Shown: piece by piece, positions 28,693 to 36,947 of the stretch
How positions within the stretch are numbered: the stretch's first letter is position 1
Layout: every line of letters begins with the position of its first letter
Assembly: GCF_002795245.1 (NCBI RefSeq)
Contig: NZ_PGVG01000026.1
Coordinates: forward strand, 38,306-102,305
Source of the DNA: Bradyrhizobium forestalis
GTDB taxonomy: Bacteria > Pseudomonadota > Alphaproteobacteria > Rhizobiales > Xanthobacteraceae
Length of the DNA stretch: 64,000 nucleotides
Direction of reading: 5' to 3'
Notes under the pieces: generated by a model
The model's database searches: none
What the model saw: the letters and a program-made list of their open reading frames with translations, nothing else
Told to the model about the DNA's origin: nothing
Position numbers and translations under genes: made by a program

Positions 28693-29385
28693 TTAGCCGA
28701 GGATGGTGCCCGGCTCGACCTTGACGCCGGGGCCCATCGTCGAGGACACCGCAACGCGCTGGATGTAGGTGCCCTTGGAACCGGCCGGCTTTGCCTTGGC
28801 GACGGCGTCCGCGAGAGCCTTGATGTTCTCGACCAGCTTCTCCTCGGAGAACGAGGCCTTGCCGACGCCGGCCTGCAGGATGCCGGCCTTCTCGACGCGG
28901 AACTCGACCGAGCCGCCCTTGGCGCCCTTCACCGCACCGGTGACGTCCATGGTCACGGTGCCGATCTTCGGGTTCGGCATCAGGCCGCGCGGGCCGAGCA
29001 CCTTACCGAGACGGCCGACCAGCGGCATCATGTCGGGGGTGGCGATGCAGCGGTCGAAATCGATCGAGCCGTTCTGCACCTTCTCGACCAGGTCCTCGGC
29101 GCCGACGACGTCGGCACCCGCAGCCTTGGCCTCGTCAGCCTTGGCGCCGCGGGCGAACACGCCGACGCGGAGCGTACGACCGGTGCCGTTCGGCAGGGTC
29201 ACGACGCCACGGACCATCTGGTCGGCGTGACGGGGATCGACGCCGAGATTGATCGCAACCTCGATGGTCTCGTCGAACTTCGCTTTCGCGCGTTCCTTGA
29301 CCATCTTGATGGCGTCCGCGAGCGGGTAAAGCTTTTCGCGGTCAATGCCTTCGCGGGCTTTGTTCAAACGCTTTCCGATTGCCAT
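28693..29385 (-). CDS. rplA: 50S ribosomal protein L1
   Basis: 230 aa. MAIGKRLNKAREGIDREKLY and the conserved MPNPKIGTVTMDVTGAVKGAK-like block (LMPNPKIGTVT, then KGGSVEFRVEK) are L1, which forms the mobile stalk at the E site. In E. coli L1 represses the rplKA mRNA. It lies 6 nt after rplK and is followed by a strong terminator. Confidence 0.98.
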   Translation of the reverse strand: MAIGKRLNKAREGIDREKLYPLADAIKMVKERAKAKFDETIEVAINLGVDPRHADQMVRGVVTLPNGTGRTLRVGVFARGAKADEAKAAGADVVGAEDLVEKVQNGSIDFDRCIATPDMMPLVGRLGKVLGPRGLMPNPKIGTVTMDVTGAVKGAKGGSVEFRVEKAGILQAGVGKASFSEEKLVENIKALADAVAKAKPAGSKGTYIQRVAVSSTMGPGVKVEPGTILG

Positions 29386-29391
29386 GACCGC

Positions 29392-29820
29392 TTACCCCGC
29401 AACTTCCAGACCCATCGAACGGGCGGAGCCCTCGACCATCTTCATGGCCGATTCGATGGTGTCGCAATTCAAGTCCTTCATCTTCTTCTCGGCGATCTCG
29501 CGCACCTGCGCCTTGGTCACCTTGCCGGCCTTGTCGCGGCCCGGCGCCTTCGAGCCGGACTGGATCTTGGCGGCCTGCTTGAGGAAGTAGGACATCGGCG
29601 GCGTCTTCATCTCGAAGGTGAAGGAACGGTCCGCATAGATGGTGATGATCACCGGGATCGGGGTGTTCTTCTCTTCCTTCTGGGTCTGTGCGTTGAACGC
29701 CTTGCAGAACTCCATGATGTTGAGACCGCGCTGACCGAGCGCGGGACCGATCGGGGGCGAAGGATTCGCCGCACCGGCCGGGACCTGAAGCTTCAGGTAT
29801 CCGGTCACTTTCTTTGCCAT
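29392..29820 (-). CDS. rplK: 50S ribosomal protein L11
   Basis: 142 aa. MAKKVTGYLKLQVPAGAANP, then SPPIGPALGQRGLNIMEFCK and a C-terminal GSARSMGLEV-type ending mark L11, which with L10/L12 forms the GTPase-associated centre and is needed for RelA activation. It is separated from nusG by 221 nt that include a large palindromic repeat. Confidence 0.98.
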   Translation of the reverse strand: MAKKVTGYLKLQVPAGAANPSPPIGPALGQRGLNIMEFCKAFNAQTQKEEKNTPIPVIITIYADRSFTFEMKTPPMSYFLKQAAKIQSGSKAPGRDKAGKVTKAQVREIAEKKMKDLNCDTIESAMKMVEGSARSMGLEVAG

Positions 29821-29940
29821 GTATCACTCCTGTTGTGCCGGCCAGGCCGGCGGTTTCAGGTTCGTGGTCGGGATCTTGAGCGGCTGGCAACCGCCCTCGT
29901 CCTCCCACGGCCTCGTTTTAGAGACGTCGCCGTCTCGACT

Positions 29941-30037
29941 TTTGTCATGCCCGGGCTTGACCGCGGGCATCCATCAATCTTCGCAAAAGCACTTCTACGA
30001 AGAAGATGGATTGCCGGGTCAAGCCCGGCAATGACAA
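29941..30037. repeat. Large imperfect palindromic repeat between nusG and rplK
   Basis: Two arms of about 37-40 nt (29941-29981 and 30000-30037) are imperfect reverse complements. They begin TTTGTCATGCCCGGGCTTGACC and end GGTCAAGCCCGGCAATGACAAA-like, around a 20-nt centre. The right arm reaches to within a few bases of the nusG stop. A related element (core GTCATGCCC..GGCT.GACCGGGGCATCCA) occurs at 60784-60912, so this is a dispersed family. No coding capacity. Confidence 0.85.
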
Positions 30038-30041
30038 ACGA

Positions 30042-30596
30042 TCAGACCTTCTCGACCTGACCGAATTCCAGCTCGACCGGCGTGGCGCGGCCGAAGATCG
30101 ACACCGCGACCTTTACGCGCGAGCGCGCCTCGTCGATTTCCTCAACCACACCCGAGAACGAGGCGAACGGGCCGTCGGCCACGCGCACGTTCTCGCCGAT
30201 CTCGAACGACACCGACGCCTTCGGCCGTTCCACGCCCTCCTGCACCTGGTGCAGGATGCGCATGGCCTCGGCTTCCGAGATCGGCATCGGCTTGTTCTCG
30301 GCGCCGAGGAAGCCCGTGACCTTCGGCGTGTTCTTGATCAGATGAAACGCCTCGTCGGTCAGCTTCATCTTCACCAGCACGTAGCCGGGAAAAAACTTGC
30401 GCTCGGCGTCGATCTTGCGGCCGCGGCGCACTTCCGTGACCTTCTCGGTCGGAACCAGCACCAGCTCGAACAGCTCCTCGAGCCCGCGCTGCTTGGCCTG
30501 CTCGCGGATCGATTCGGCGACCTTCTTCTCGAAGTTCGAATAGGCGTGGACGATGTACCAGCGCTTGTCGGACACTTGAGCGGTTGCGGTTGCCAT
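30042..30596 (-). CDS. nusG: Transcription termination/antitermination factor NusG
   Basis: 184 aa from ATG 30596 (MATATAQVSDKRWYIVHAYS). The NGN domain (NFEKKVAESIREQ, KFFPGYVLVKMKL) and the C-terminal KOW domain (VRVADGPFASFSGVVEEID) are intact. NusG binds RNA polymerase and links it to Rho or to S10. It overlaps the secE stop by one base. Confidence 0.98.
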   Translation of the reverse strand: MATATAQVSDKRWYIVHAYSNFEKKVAESIREQAKQRGLEELFELVLVPTEKVTEVRRGRKIDAERKFFPGYVLVKMKLTDEAFHLIKNTPKVTGFLGAENKPMPISEAEAMRILHQVQEGVERPKASVSFEIGENVRVADGPFASFSGVVEEIDEARSRVKVAVSIFGRATPVELEFGQVEKV

Positions 30597-30787
30597 CAGT
30601 GAATGCCCAGAAGGAAGGTGATGAGGACGCGGATGATCTGGTCGGCGGCGAAGAAGAAGATCGAGGCGACCGCGACCATGACGAACACCATGATGGTGGT
30701 GATCGTGGTCTCGCGGCGGGTCGGCCAGGTGACCTTGGCAGTCTCCGAACGCACTTCCTGCAAGAACTTGAACGGGCTGACTGCCAT
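30596..30787 (-). CDS. secE: Protein translocase subunit SecE
   Basis: 63 aa from ATG 30787 (MAVSPFKFLQEVRSETAKVT). The amphipathic segment SETAKVTWPTRRET and one transmembrane helix (TTIMVFVMVAVASIFFFAAD) match the short, single-spanning SecE form; it clamps SecY in the inner membrane. It starts the secE-nusG unit behind a good promoter. Confidence 0.97.
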   Translation of the reverse strand: MAVSPFKFLQEVRSETAKVTWPTRRETTITTIMVFVMVAVASIFFFAADQIIRVLITFLLGIH

Positions 30788-31116
30788 CGTTTGATGTCCA
30801 ACGTCCGTCGACAGACGCAAAATGAATTTCAGGGATCCGAACAGCCGACGTTGGCCCAACCCTCTGTCTCGAAGGATGAGCCGGGAACCGGGCTCGATTG
30901 TTCGGGGATTTAAAGCCGCGCCGGAGATCCGCGTCTAACGGGCCGGCTGCGAGTGCGGGGTATCTACTGCGGATGGGACCAAAGGTCAAGATATAGAGGG
31001 TTCGTGCGGGCAAGCCGCCCTCCCCTGGACGACCATGCAGAGGCCATGTGGATCAAGGACTTATCCACCGCCCGCAAGCCGCCATCCCCGGGGAGGCCTT
31101 CAGCCGCCCTGCACCC
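30788..31116 (-). other. Upstream region of secE, edge of the glycan locus
   Basis: 329 nt without a gene. It holds the secE promoter (30961-30989) and, in the leader, a small inverted repeat around gagccgggaaccgggctc (30878-30895). The far part (31014-31116) shows nothing recognisable. No integrase fragment or convincing attachment-site repeat was found here. Confidence 0.6.
30961..30989 (-). promoter_or_regulatory. secE-nusG promoter
   Basis: On the minus strand TTGACC (30989-30984) and TAGATA (30966-30961) are separated by exactly 17 nt, preceded by C to give the CTTGACC form. Predicted start is near 30954, leaving a leader of about 165 nt before secE. Confidence 0.75.
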
Positions 31117-32385
31117 TCAGTCGGCCCGGTCAACCATGGAAATGCCCGGCAGCGGCACCACGAACTTTCCACCTTCGGCGAAATAGCGGGCGTGCTTGGC
31201 TCGGATCGGGTCGACATAGCGCCAGGCGAAGACCACGACGAACGCGGGCTTGCGCTCGTAAAGGGCGGCCGGAGGCAGAATCGGAATGTCGTAACCCGGG
31301 CCGGCCATCACGTTCCCCTTGTTGGGGTCGTCGTCCACCAGGAAGTCGATCTTGTTCTCCAGGCCGAACTGCGGAAGCAGGGTCGTGGTGCCGACCGAGA
31401 CGCCGTAGCCGGCGACCTGCTGACCGCGCGCATGCGCGGCATCGGCCATCGCGACCAGCTCATCGCGGATGGCAGCAATCCTCTTCACATAGGGCGCATA
31501 ATAGGCCGGCTGATCGACGCCGAGCCGGTCCTCCTCGGCGATGAAGCGGGCGACTTCCGCGGACGGCTTCTTCGTCCCGCCGGCGCGCTGGACCGTCACG
31601 CGGATCGAGCCGCCCTTGGTCCAGATGTGCTGGACGTCAATCACTTCCATGCCAAGCCGGGCGAAGAAGCGCGTCAGCGGCTTGATGTTAAAATACGACA
31701 GATGCTCGTGATAGACGGTATCGAGAAGGTTCTTCTCGGTGACGTCGACGCCATACTGCGTTTCGAACACGAACAATCCGTCCGGCGCAAGCACATCGCG
31801 AACCCCGATCACCAGCGGATCGAGATTGTCGACATTGGCGATCATGTTGTTGGCGATCACGACGCTCGCCGCACCATGGCTCTGCAGGATGCGGTGCCCG
31901 ATGGCATCGGTGAAGAAATCGCCGATGGTCTCGATCCCCGCTTCCGTCGCGCGCCGCGCGATGTCGACAGCGGGGTCGACACCCAGCACCCGCATGCCAC
32001 GCTCCCTGAAGAAGCCGAGCAGCGATCCGTCGTTGCTGCCGAGCTCGACGACCAGCGAGCCCGGCGCGATGCCGAAGCGGCTGACGACGTCGTTGGCATA
32101 GCCCGCGAAATGCTCCCGCAGGCCGAGCGAGAGCGAGGTGGTATAGACGTAGTTGCGGTACTGGATCTCCGGATTGCCGACATGGAGAATTTGGAGATGG
32201 CCGCAGTCCCTGCACAGATGCAGCGCCATCGGTACCGCAGCCCGGAAGACGGGATCATCGACGCTGGCGTTCGGCACCTGGAAGTTCGGCGTGCCAATGG
32301 GCATGCCTGCCATCGGGACGACCAGCTCTTGCTTGTCCGAATGACAGAGGCGGCAGGTATGGCGGACGTAGAACAGGTTTTTCAT
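31117..32385 (-). CDS. C-methyltransferase-like protein (zinc-binding, TylC3/NovU type)
   Basis: 422 aa from ATG 32385 (MKNLFYVRHTCRLCHSDKQE); the upstream frame is basic, low-complexity and lies in the spacer. Three-part layout of NDP-sugar C-methyltransferases: N-terminal zinc ribbon (CRLC near residue 11, then LCRDCGHLQ), a class I SAM domain (VVELGSNDGSLLGFF), the conserved YHEHLSYF containing the proposed catalytic His/Glu, and a C-terminal Rossmann-like part (GYGVSVGTTTLLPQF). It would C-methylate a keto-sugar nucleotide; substrate unknown. Last gene of the leftward arm. Confidence 0.82.
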   Translation of the reverse strand: MKNLFYVRHTCRLCHSDKQELVVPMAGMPIGTPNFQVPNASVDDPVFRAAVPMALHLCRDCGHLQILHVGNPEIQYRNYVYTTSLSLGLREHFAGYANDVVSRFGIAPGSLVVELGSNDGSLLGFFRERGMRVLGVDPAVDIARRATEAGIETIGDFFTDAIGHRILQSHGAASVVIANNMIANVDNLDPLVIGVRDVLAPDGLFVFETQYGVDVTEKNLLDTVYHEHLSYFNIKPLTRFFARLGMEVIDVQHIWTKGGSIRVTVQRAGGTKKPSAEVARFIAEEDRLGVDQPAYYAPYVKRIAAIRDELVAMADAAHARGQQVAGYGVSVGTTTLLPQFGLENKIDFLVDDDPNKGNVMAGPGYDIPILPPAALYERKPAFVVVFAWRYVDPIRAKHARYFAEGGKFVVPLPGISMVDRAD

Positions 32386-32467
32386 CGTGGAACCGAAAAA
32401 TGAGATACGCGAGCGAGTGAGATAATCCCACCCTGTGAAGACCAGATCGGCAATGGGCTCAAGCGGG

Positions 32468-33484
32468 TCATGGGTGGCTCGAGGCTTCCTTGCCCAGCCC
32501 GTAGCTGGGGGCTTCCTCCGCCGCCTTCGCCGCCTTGTCCGCCGAATACGAGCCACGCTCCGGACTCGCGAGCCAGATCACGCCGCCGACGAGCCCGATG
32601 ATCACGCTGATCGCCCCCAGCAGAAGCGAAACCGACAGTGCTTCCTCGGACGGCACCCCTGCCAGACCGAGGCAAGCGACCATCGCCCCCTCACGCACGC
32701 CCCAGCCGCTGATCGAGATCGGGACGGCCGTCAACAGCACGACCGGCGGAATCAGGATGCCGGCGTCCAGGATCGAGAGCTGCGCTCCGACTCCGCGCGC
32801 CAAGGCGTAGCATGCCGCCGCGGTCACAAGATGGATGAGGAGCGCCGATCCGAAAAGCAGCGCGCGGCGCTCGGACTGCAGGAGAAGAAACCTGACCAAT
32901 GTTCCGAAGCGGACGAAGCTCGCGATCGCGGGAAGCGCGATGAGGCGTTTCGGCAGACGGTCGAGCGTCAACAGGACCACGGTGCCGGCGACCCCCGCCA
33001 GCGTCAGCCCGCCGATGGCCAGAATCGCGGCCTGATTGGACACGCGGGACAGCAGAACCGGCAATCCGGCCACCATCAGCACGATGAGCCCGATCAACGC
33101 CGTGAAGCGGTCTGCCGCAACGCCCTTGACCGCCTCCGGCCATTGCACGCCACGTTGGCGCAGCAGCCACATCCGCACCGCGTCTCCGCCGACCGACGAC
33201 GGCAACACCTGATTGAACCAGAGGCTGATCATGAGGATTCGCCATCCCGCGAGCCAGTCGAGCGACACGCCGAGCGCGCGCATGATCAGCTCCCACCGGC
33301 CGTTGAGCACGAAGGTCTGAAAGAAGATCAGCGCAAGCGCGACGACGAACAGGACGGGATCGACCGAGACGAGATGAGCTCGCAATTGGCGCAGGTCGAG
33401 CCCGCGCGCAATGTAGACCAGCACGGCGATCGACAGCAGCAGCTTCACCGAAAACAGGGCCGCATGCTTGAAACGCGACTGCAT
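32468..33484 (-). CDS. Flippase-like integral membrane protein (LPG-synthase TM / YbhN family)
   Basis: 338 aa, about eight hydrophobic helices. NQVLPSSVGGDAVRMWLL and VPISISGWGVREGAMVACLG are hallmarks of the lysylphosphatidylglycerol-synthase transmembrane/UPF0104 family; the synthase domain is absent. Members near glycan genes are suspected of moving lipid-linked intermediates. It has a paralogue in this locus at 46110. It lies 12 nt after the SIS isomerase gene. Confidence 0.82.
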   Translation of the reverse strand: MQSRFKHAALFSVKLLLSIAVLVYIARGLDLRQLRAHLVSVDPVLFVVALALIFFQTFVLNGRWELIMRALGVSLDWLAGWRILMISLWFNQVLPSSVGGDAVRMWLLRQRGVQWPEAVKGVAADRFTALIGLIVLMVAGLPVLLSRVSNQAAILAIGGLTLAGVAGTVVLLTLDRLPKRLIALPAIASFVRFGTLVRFLLLQSERRALLFGSALLIHLVTAAACYALARGVGAQLSILDAGILIPPVVLLTAVPISISGWGVREGAMVACLGLAGVPSEEALSVSLLLGAISVIIGLVGGVIWLASPERGSYSADKAAKAAEEAPSYGLGKEASSHP

Positions 33485-33496
33485 CAGATGCCTGCC

Positions 33497-34108
33497 TCAG
33501 GACGCCGGATATTCTGCACGACCGATGACGAGGTCGATTGCGGCCATCATCCAGAACTGGTGCGTGGTCTCGACAATGTTGTAGCTGCGGCTGTCCACCC
33601 AGAAATTGACGTCGCCGAGATTGCGCAGCGGATTGTCCGCGTTCATGCCCGACAGCGTGATCACGTCGAGCTTCATCGTGCGCGCCTGCGCAACCGCGTT
33701 GAGGATGTTCTTCGAACGTCCCGACGAGCTGATCGCAACCAGGCAATCGCCGGCGCGCGCATTCAGCCGCACGGCGTGCGCGATCCAGTCCTCGAACCCG
33801 TAATCGTTGGCGAGGCACGACATCATGCTCGCATCGCTGAAGCAGAGTGCAGGCACTGACGCATTCTTAGCCAGATCGATCGCCAGATGCGAGGCGATGC
33901 CGGCCGAACCGCCATTGCCGATGAAGATGACGCGACCGTCCTGCTCGCGCGTGCGCAACCAGGACGCGCGCGTGGCGGAGATCCTGGCAAAAATACCGTC
34001 GTCGACCGCCGTCGCGCGATGCAGGCGCCCCACATAATCGTCGAGGAAGGCCTTGTGATCGGGATCGACGGACTCGGCAGGCATGGGCTGGCGGCTCGAT
34101 TGCAACAT
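33497..34108 (-). CDS. SIS-domain sugar phosphate isomerase (GmhA-like)
   Basis: 203 aa from ATG 34108; a second ATG (34084, MPAESVDPDHKAF) is also possible and neither has a strong ribosome site. VIFIGNGGSAGIASHLAIDL and LVAISSSGRSKNILNAV are the SIS phosphosugar-binding motifs and the size matches phosphoheptose isomerase. It likely converts a ketose phosphate to the aldose (heptose or longer). First gene of the leftward arm, divergent from the epimerase gene. Confidence 0.82.
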   Translation of the reverse strand: MLQSSRQPMPAESVDPDHKAFLDDYVGRLHRATAVDDGIFARISATRASWLRTREQDGRVIFIGNGGSAGIASHLAIDLAKNASVPALCFSDASMMSCLANDYGFEDWIAHAVRLNARAGDCLVAISSSGRSKNILNAVAQARTMKLDVITLSGMNADNPLRNLGDVNFWVDSRSYNIVETTHQFWMMAAIDLVIGRAEYPAS

Positions 34109-34249
34109 GGTCGGGTGATACCGGCTATTACCGAGGATTGCAAAGGTATAATACTTGCAAAGTTTGCGAGCGGCTGATAGTCGGCTTTCGGGTTTCACTC
34201 AACATTGGCGAGCCTGTTTCGCTGGGCATTCGCATCACGGATGTTCCCC
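34109..34249. promoter_or_regulatory. Divergent control region of the glycan locus
   Basis: 141 nt between the divergent isomerase and epimerase genes, more A+T-rich than its surroundings. A TATAAT lies on the plus strand at 34147-34152, but the -35 at 17 nt (gctatt) is poor. Both arms of the locus probably start here; the precise promoters are not resolved. Confidence 0.35.
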
Positions 34250-35266
34250 ATGAAATGCATCGTTACTGGCGGCGCCGGTTTCATTGGAAGTCACCTCGTC
34301 GATCGCCTGCTCGATGACGGCCACGAAGTCACAGCGCTCGATAACTTCGTGATCGGACGCGCCGAAAATCTGGCCGCGCGCACCGGTTCGAGCCAGTTGA
34401 AGGTCGTGCGGGCGGACGTCACCGACCTCGACGCGATCAAACCGTATTTCCACGGTGTGGATTGGGTCTTCCATCTTGCCGCGCTGGCCGACATCGTTCC
34501 CTCGATCGAGTCGCCGATCCCCTATCATCGCGCCAACGTCGACGGCACGGTCAACGTTCTCGAAGCGGCACGGCACGCGGGCGCGAGTCGCTTCGTCTAT
34601 GCGGCGTCATCATCCTGCTACGGCATTCCGGACGTCTATCCGACGCCGGAGAGCGCCGAGATCCGGCCGATGTATCCCTACGCGCTCACCAAGAATCTCG
34701 GCGAGCAGTGCGTCATGCACTGGTGCCAGGTCTACAAGCTGCCTGCCGTGGCGCTACGCCTGTTCAACGTGTTCGGACCGCGCCATCGCACCACCGGCAC
34801 CTACGGTGCCGTGTTCGGCGTGTTCATGGCGCAGAAGCTCGCGGGCAAGCCCTTCACGGTGGTCGGCGATGGCGAGCAGACCCGCGACTTCACCTTCGTC
34901 AGCGATGTCGCCGATGCATTCGTGACCGCCGCGCGCTCCGATGTCTCGCACGAGATATTCAACGTCGGTTCGGACAACACCTACAGCGTCAACCGGCTGG
35001 TCGAGCTCCTCGGTGGCGACAAGGTCCACATTCCCAAGCGTCCCGGCGAGCCCGACTGCACCTACGCCGACATCACCAAGATCAAACGGGTCTTGAAATG
35101 GACGCCGAAGGTGAGGTTCGAGGACGGCGTCGCGATGATGTTGAAATCGATGGACCAGTACAAGGACGCTCCCCTGTGGACGGTGGACAAGATCGCCGAC
35201 GCCACCAAGGACTGGTTCAAATATCTCGGTGACGACAACGCTGCGCCGCAGAAGGCAAGCCGTTGA
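34250..35266 (+). CDS. NAD-dependent NDP-sugar epimerase/dehydratase
   Basis: 338 aa from ATG 34250 (MKCIVTGGAGFIGSHLVDRL); another ATG 9 nt upstream is possible. Extended short-chain dehydrogenase fold: GGAGFIG for NAD, AASSSCYG for the catalytic serine, and YALTK for the Tyr-x-x-x-Lys pair. Closest in look to UDP-hexose 4-epimerases (WbpP/GalE group). It acts on a nucleotide sugar in the cytoplasm. First gene of the rightward operon. Confidence 0.88.
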   Translation: MKCIVTGGAGFIGSHLVDRLLDDGHEVTALDNFVIGRAENLAARTGSSQLKVVRADVTDLDAIKPYFHGVDWVFHLAALADIVPSIESPIPYHRANVDGTVNVLEAARHAGASRFVYAASSSCYGIPDVYPTPESAEIRPMYPYALTKNLGEQCVMHWCQVYKLPAVALRLFNVFGPRHRTTGTYGAVFGVFMAQKLAGKPFTVVGDGEQTRDFTFVSDVADAFVTAARSDVSHEIFNVGSDNTYSVNRLVELLGGDKVHIPKRPGEPDCTYADITKIKRVLKWTPKVRFEDGVAMMLKSMDQYKDAPLWTVDKIADATKDWFKYLGDDNAAPQKASR

Positions 35267-35353
35267 GCAGGTTCGTTCACCCCCGACATTTGCCGCCAGC
35301 CGATCATTTCCGGGCCGGCCACCTGAGACCTACCGGCGCGTTAGGTAATCCAC

Positions 35354-36919
35354 ATGGGTAATGCTGCGACAGACAAGCTGACCGGCCATCCGGCACCGCA
35401 CGAGAAGATCAAGACGATCGAGGAGCTGGGCGAGATTGCGCGCGCCGCGCAGGCAAAGGGCCTGACCGTCGCGCTCTGCCACGGCGTGTTCGATCTCGTG
35501 CACCTCGGCCACGTCCGGCACATCCTGGCGGCGCGCAGCGAGGCCGATGTGGTCATCGTGACCATCACCGCCGACCGTTATGTCAACAAGGGCCCGGGAC
35601 GGCCGATCTTTCCGGAGAACATGCGCGCCGAGATGCTGGCCGCGCTCGGCACGGTCGACTGGGTCGGCATCAACCGGACCTCCAGCGCCGAGCCGGTGCT
35701 CGATACCGTCCGCCCCGACATTTATGTGAAGGGCTCGGATTACGAAAACCCTGAAGATGACGTCACCGGCAAGATCGCCACCGAACGCGAGGCGGTCGAG
35801 CGCCATGGCGGCCGCATCGTCTTCACGCGCGACGTGACCTTCAGCTCGTCGTCGCTGCTGAACCGTTACTTCGACATCTACGACCCCCCTCTGCGCGACT
35901 ACCTCCAGAAGGTGCGCGAAAGCGGCGGCGCCGAACGCCTGCTGAAGCTGATCGACAAGATCCAGGACATGCACGTCGTGCTGGTCGGCGATACCATTAT
36001 CGACGAATACCAGTACGTCACAGCGCTCGGAAAGGCCTCCAAGGAGAACATCGTCGCCACCCTGCTCAAGAACGGCGAGCAATTTGCCGGCGGCGTCATC
36101 GCTGCGGCCAATCACGTCGCAAGCTTCTGCAAATCGGTCGAGATCGTCACGACGCTCGGTGGCAACGACTACCCCGACGAGTTCATTCGCGCGCATGTCC
36201 GCCCGAATGTCACGCTGACGCCGATCCGCATTCAGGGCCGTCCGACCACCCGCAAACTGCGGTACGTCGAGATGGGCTACTTGCACAAGCTGTTCGAAGT
36301 CTACACGATGGACGACACGCCGCTCGACGAGGCCGCGCGCAAGGAGATCGACCGCGTCACGGCGGAGCGCGTGCGCGGCGCGGACGTGGTCATCGTCACC
36401 GATTTCGGTCACGGCATGATCGCATCCAGCACGATCGACACGTTGATTGCGAACTCCAAATTCCTGGCGGTCAACGCCCAGAGCAACAGCGGCAATCACG
36501 GCTACAACCTGATCACGAAGTATCCGCGGGCCGACTACATCTGCATCGACGCGCCGGAAGCGCGGCTGGCGGCCACCGACAAGTTCAACGACATCGCGTC
36601 GGTGATCGAGGACGGCCTGCACGGTAAGATCGCCTGCGACAACATGATCATCACGCACGGCTCCTTCGGCTGCTACCCCTTCTCGTCGAAGACCGGCGTC
36701 GCGCGCGTGCCCGCCTTCACCAAGACCGTCGTCGACACCGTCGGTGCGGGCGATGCCTTCCTGACGATTACGGCGCCGCTGGTGGCGGCCGGCGGCAATA
36801 TCGAGGACGTCGCCTTCATCGGCAATGCGGCGGGTGCGATCAAGGTCGGCATCGTCGGTCACCGCAACTCGGTCGAAAAGGCCCCGTTGGTCAAGTTCGT
36901 CACCGCATTGTTGAAATAG
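35354..36919 (+). CDS. Bifunctional nucleotidyltransferase-PfkB sugar kinase (HldE domains in reverse order)
   Basis: 521 aa. An N-terminal cytidylyltransferase-like domain (about residues 25-165) has CHGVFDLVHLGH with the HxGH motif at 50-53, then YVNKGPGRP and YVKGSDYE. A PfkB kinase (about 200-521) follows, with GDTIIDEY, a sugar-binding FAGGVIAAANHV, and the catalytic TVGAGDAF at 462-469 (Asp467). HldE/RfaE joins the same two activities with the kinase first. It probably phosphorylates a sugar phosphate at C1 and then activates it with a nucleotide; sugar and nucleotide are unknown. It follows the epimerase by 87 nt. Confidence 0.85.
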   Translation: MGNAATDKLTGHPAPHEKIKTIEELGEIARAAQAKGLTVALCHGVFDLVHLGHVRHILAARSEADVVIVTITADRYVNKGPGRPIFPENMRAEMLAALGTVDWVGINRTSSAEPVLDTVRPDIYVKGSDYENPEDDVTGKIATEREAVERHGGRIVFTRDVTFSSSSLLNRYFDIYDPPLRDYLQKVRESGGAERLLKLIDKIQDMHVVLVGDTIIDEYQYVTALGKASKENIVATLLKNGEQFAGGVIAAANHVASFCKSVEIVTTLGGNDYPDEFIRAHVRPNVTLTPIRIQGRPTTRKLRYVEMGYLHKLFEVYTMDDTPLDEAARKEIDRVTAERVRGADVVIVTDFGHGMIASSTIDTLIANSKFLAVNAQSNSGNHGYNLITKYPRADYICIDAPEARLAATDKFNDIASVIEDGLHGKIACDNMIITHGSFGCYPFSSKTGVARVPAFTKTVVDTVGAGDAFLTITAPLVAAGGNIEDVAFIGNAAGAIKVGIVGHRNSVEKAPLVKFVTALLK

Positions 36920-36947
36920 CGCAAAAGAAAAATTCCGGAGAGCGACA

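Noticed and set aside
30890..30897. GGGCTCGA matches the tRNA-Trp T-arm region (59297-59304), a possible attachment-site repeat
   Set aside because: Only 8 nt, made of very common T-arm bases, and not in the position of the tRNA 3' end.
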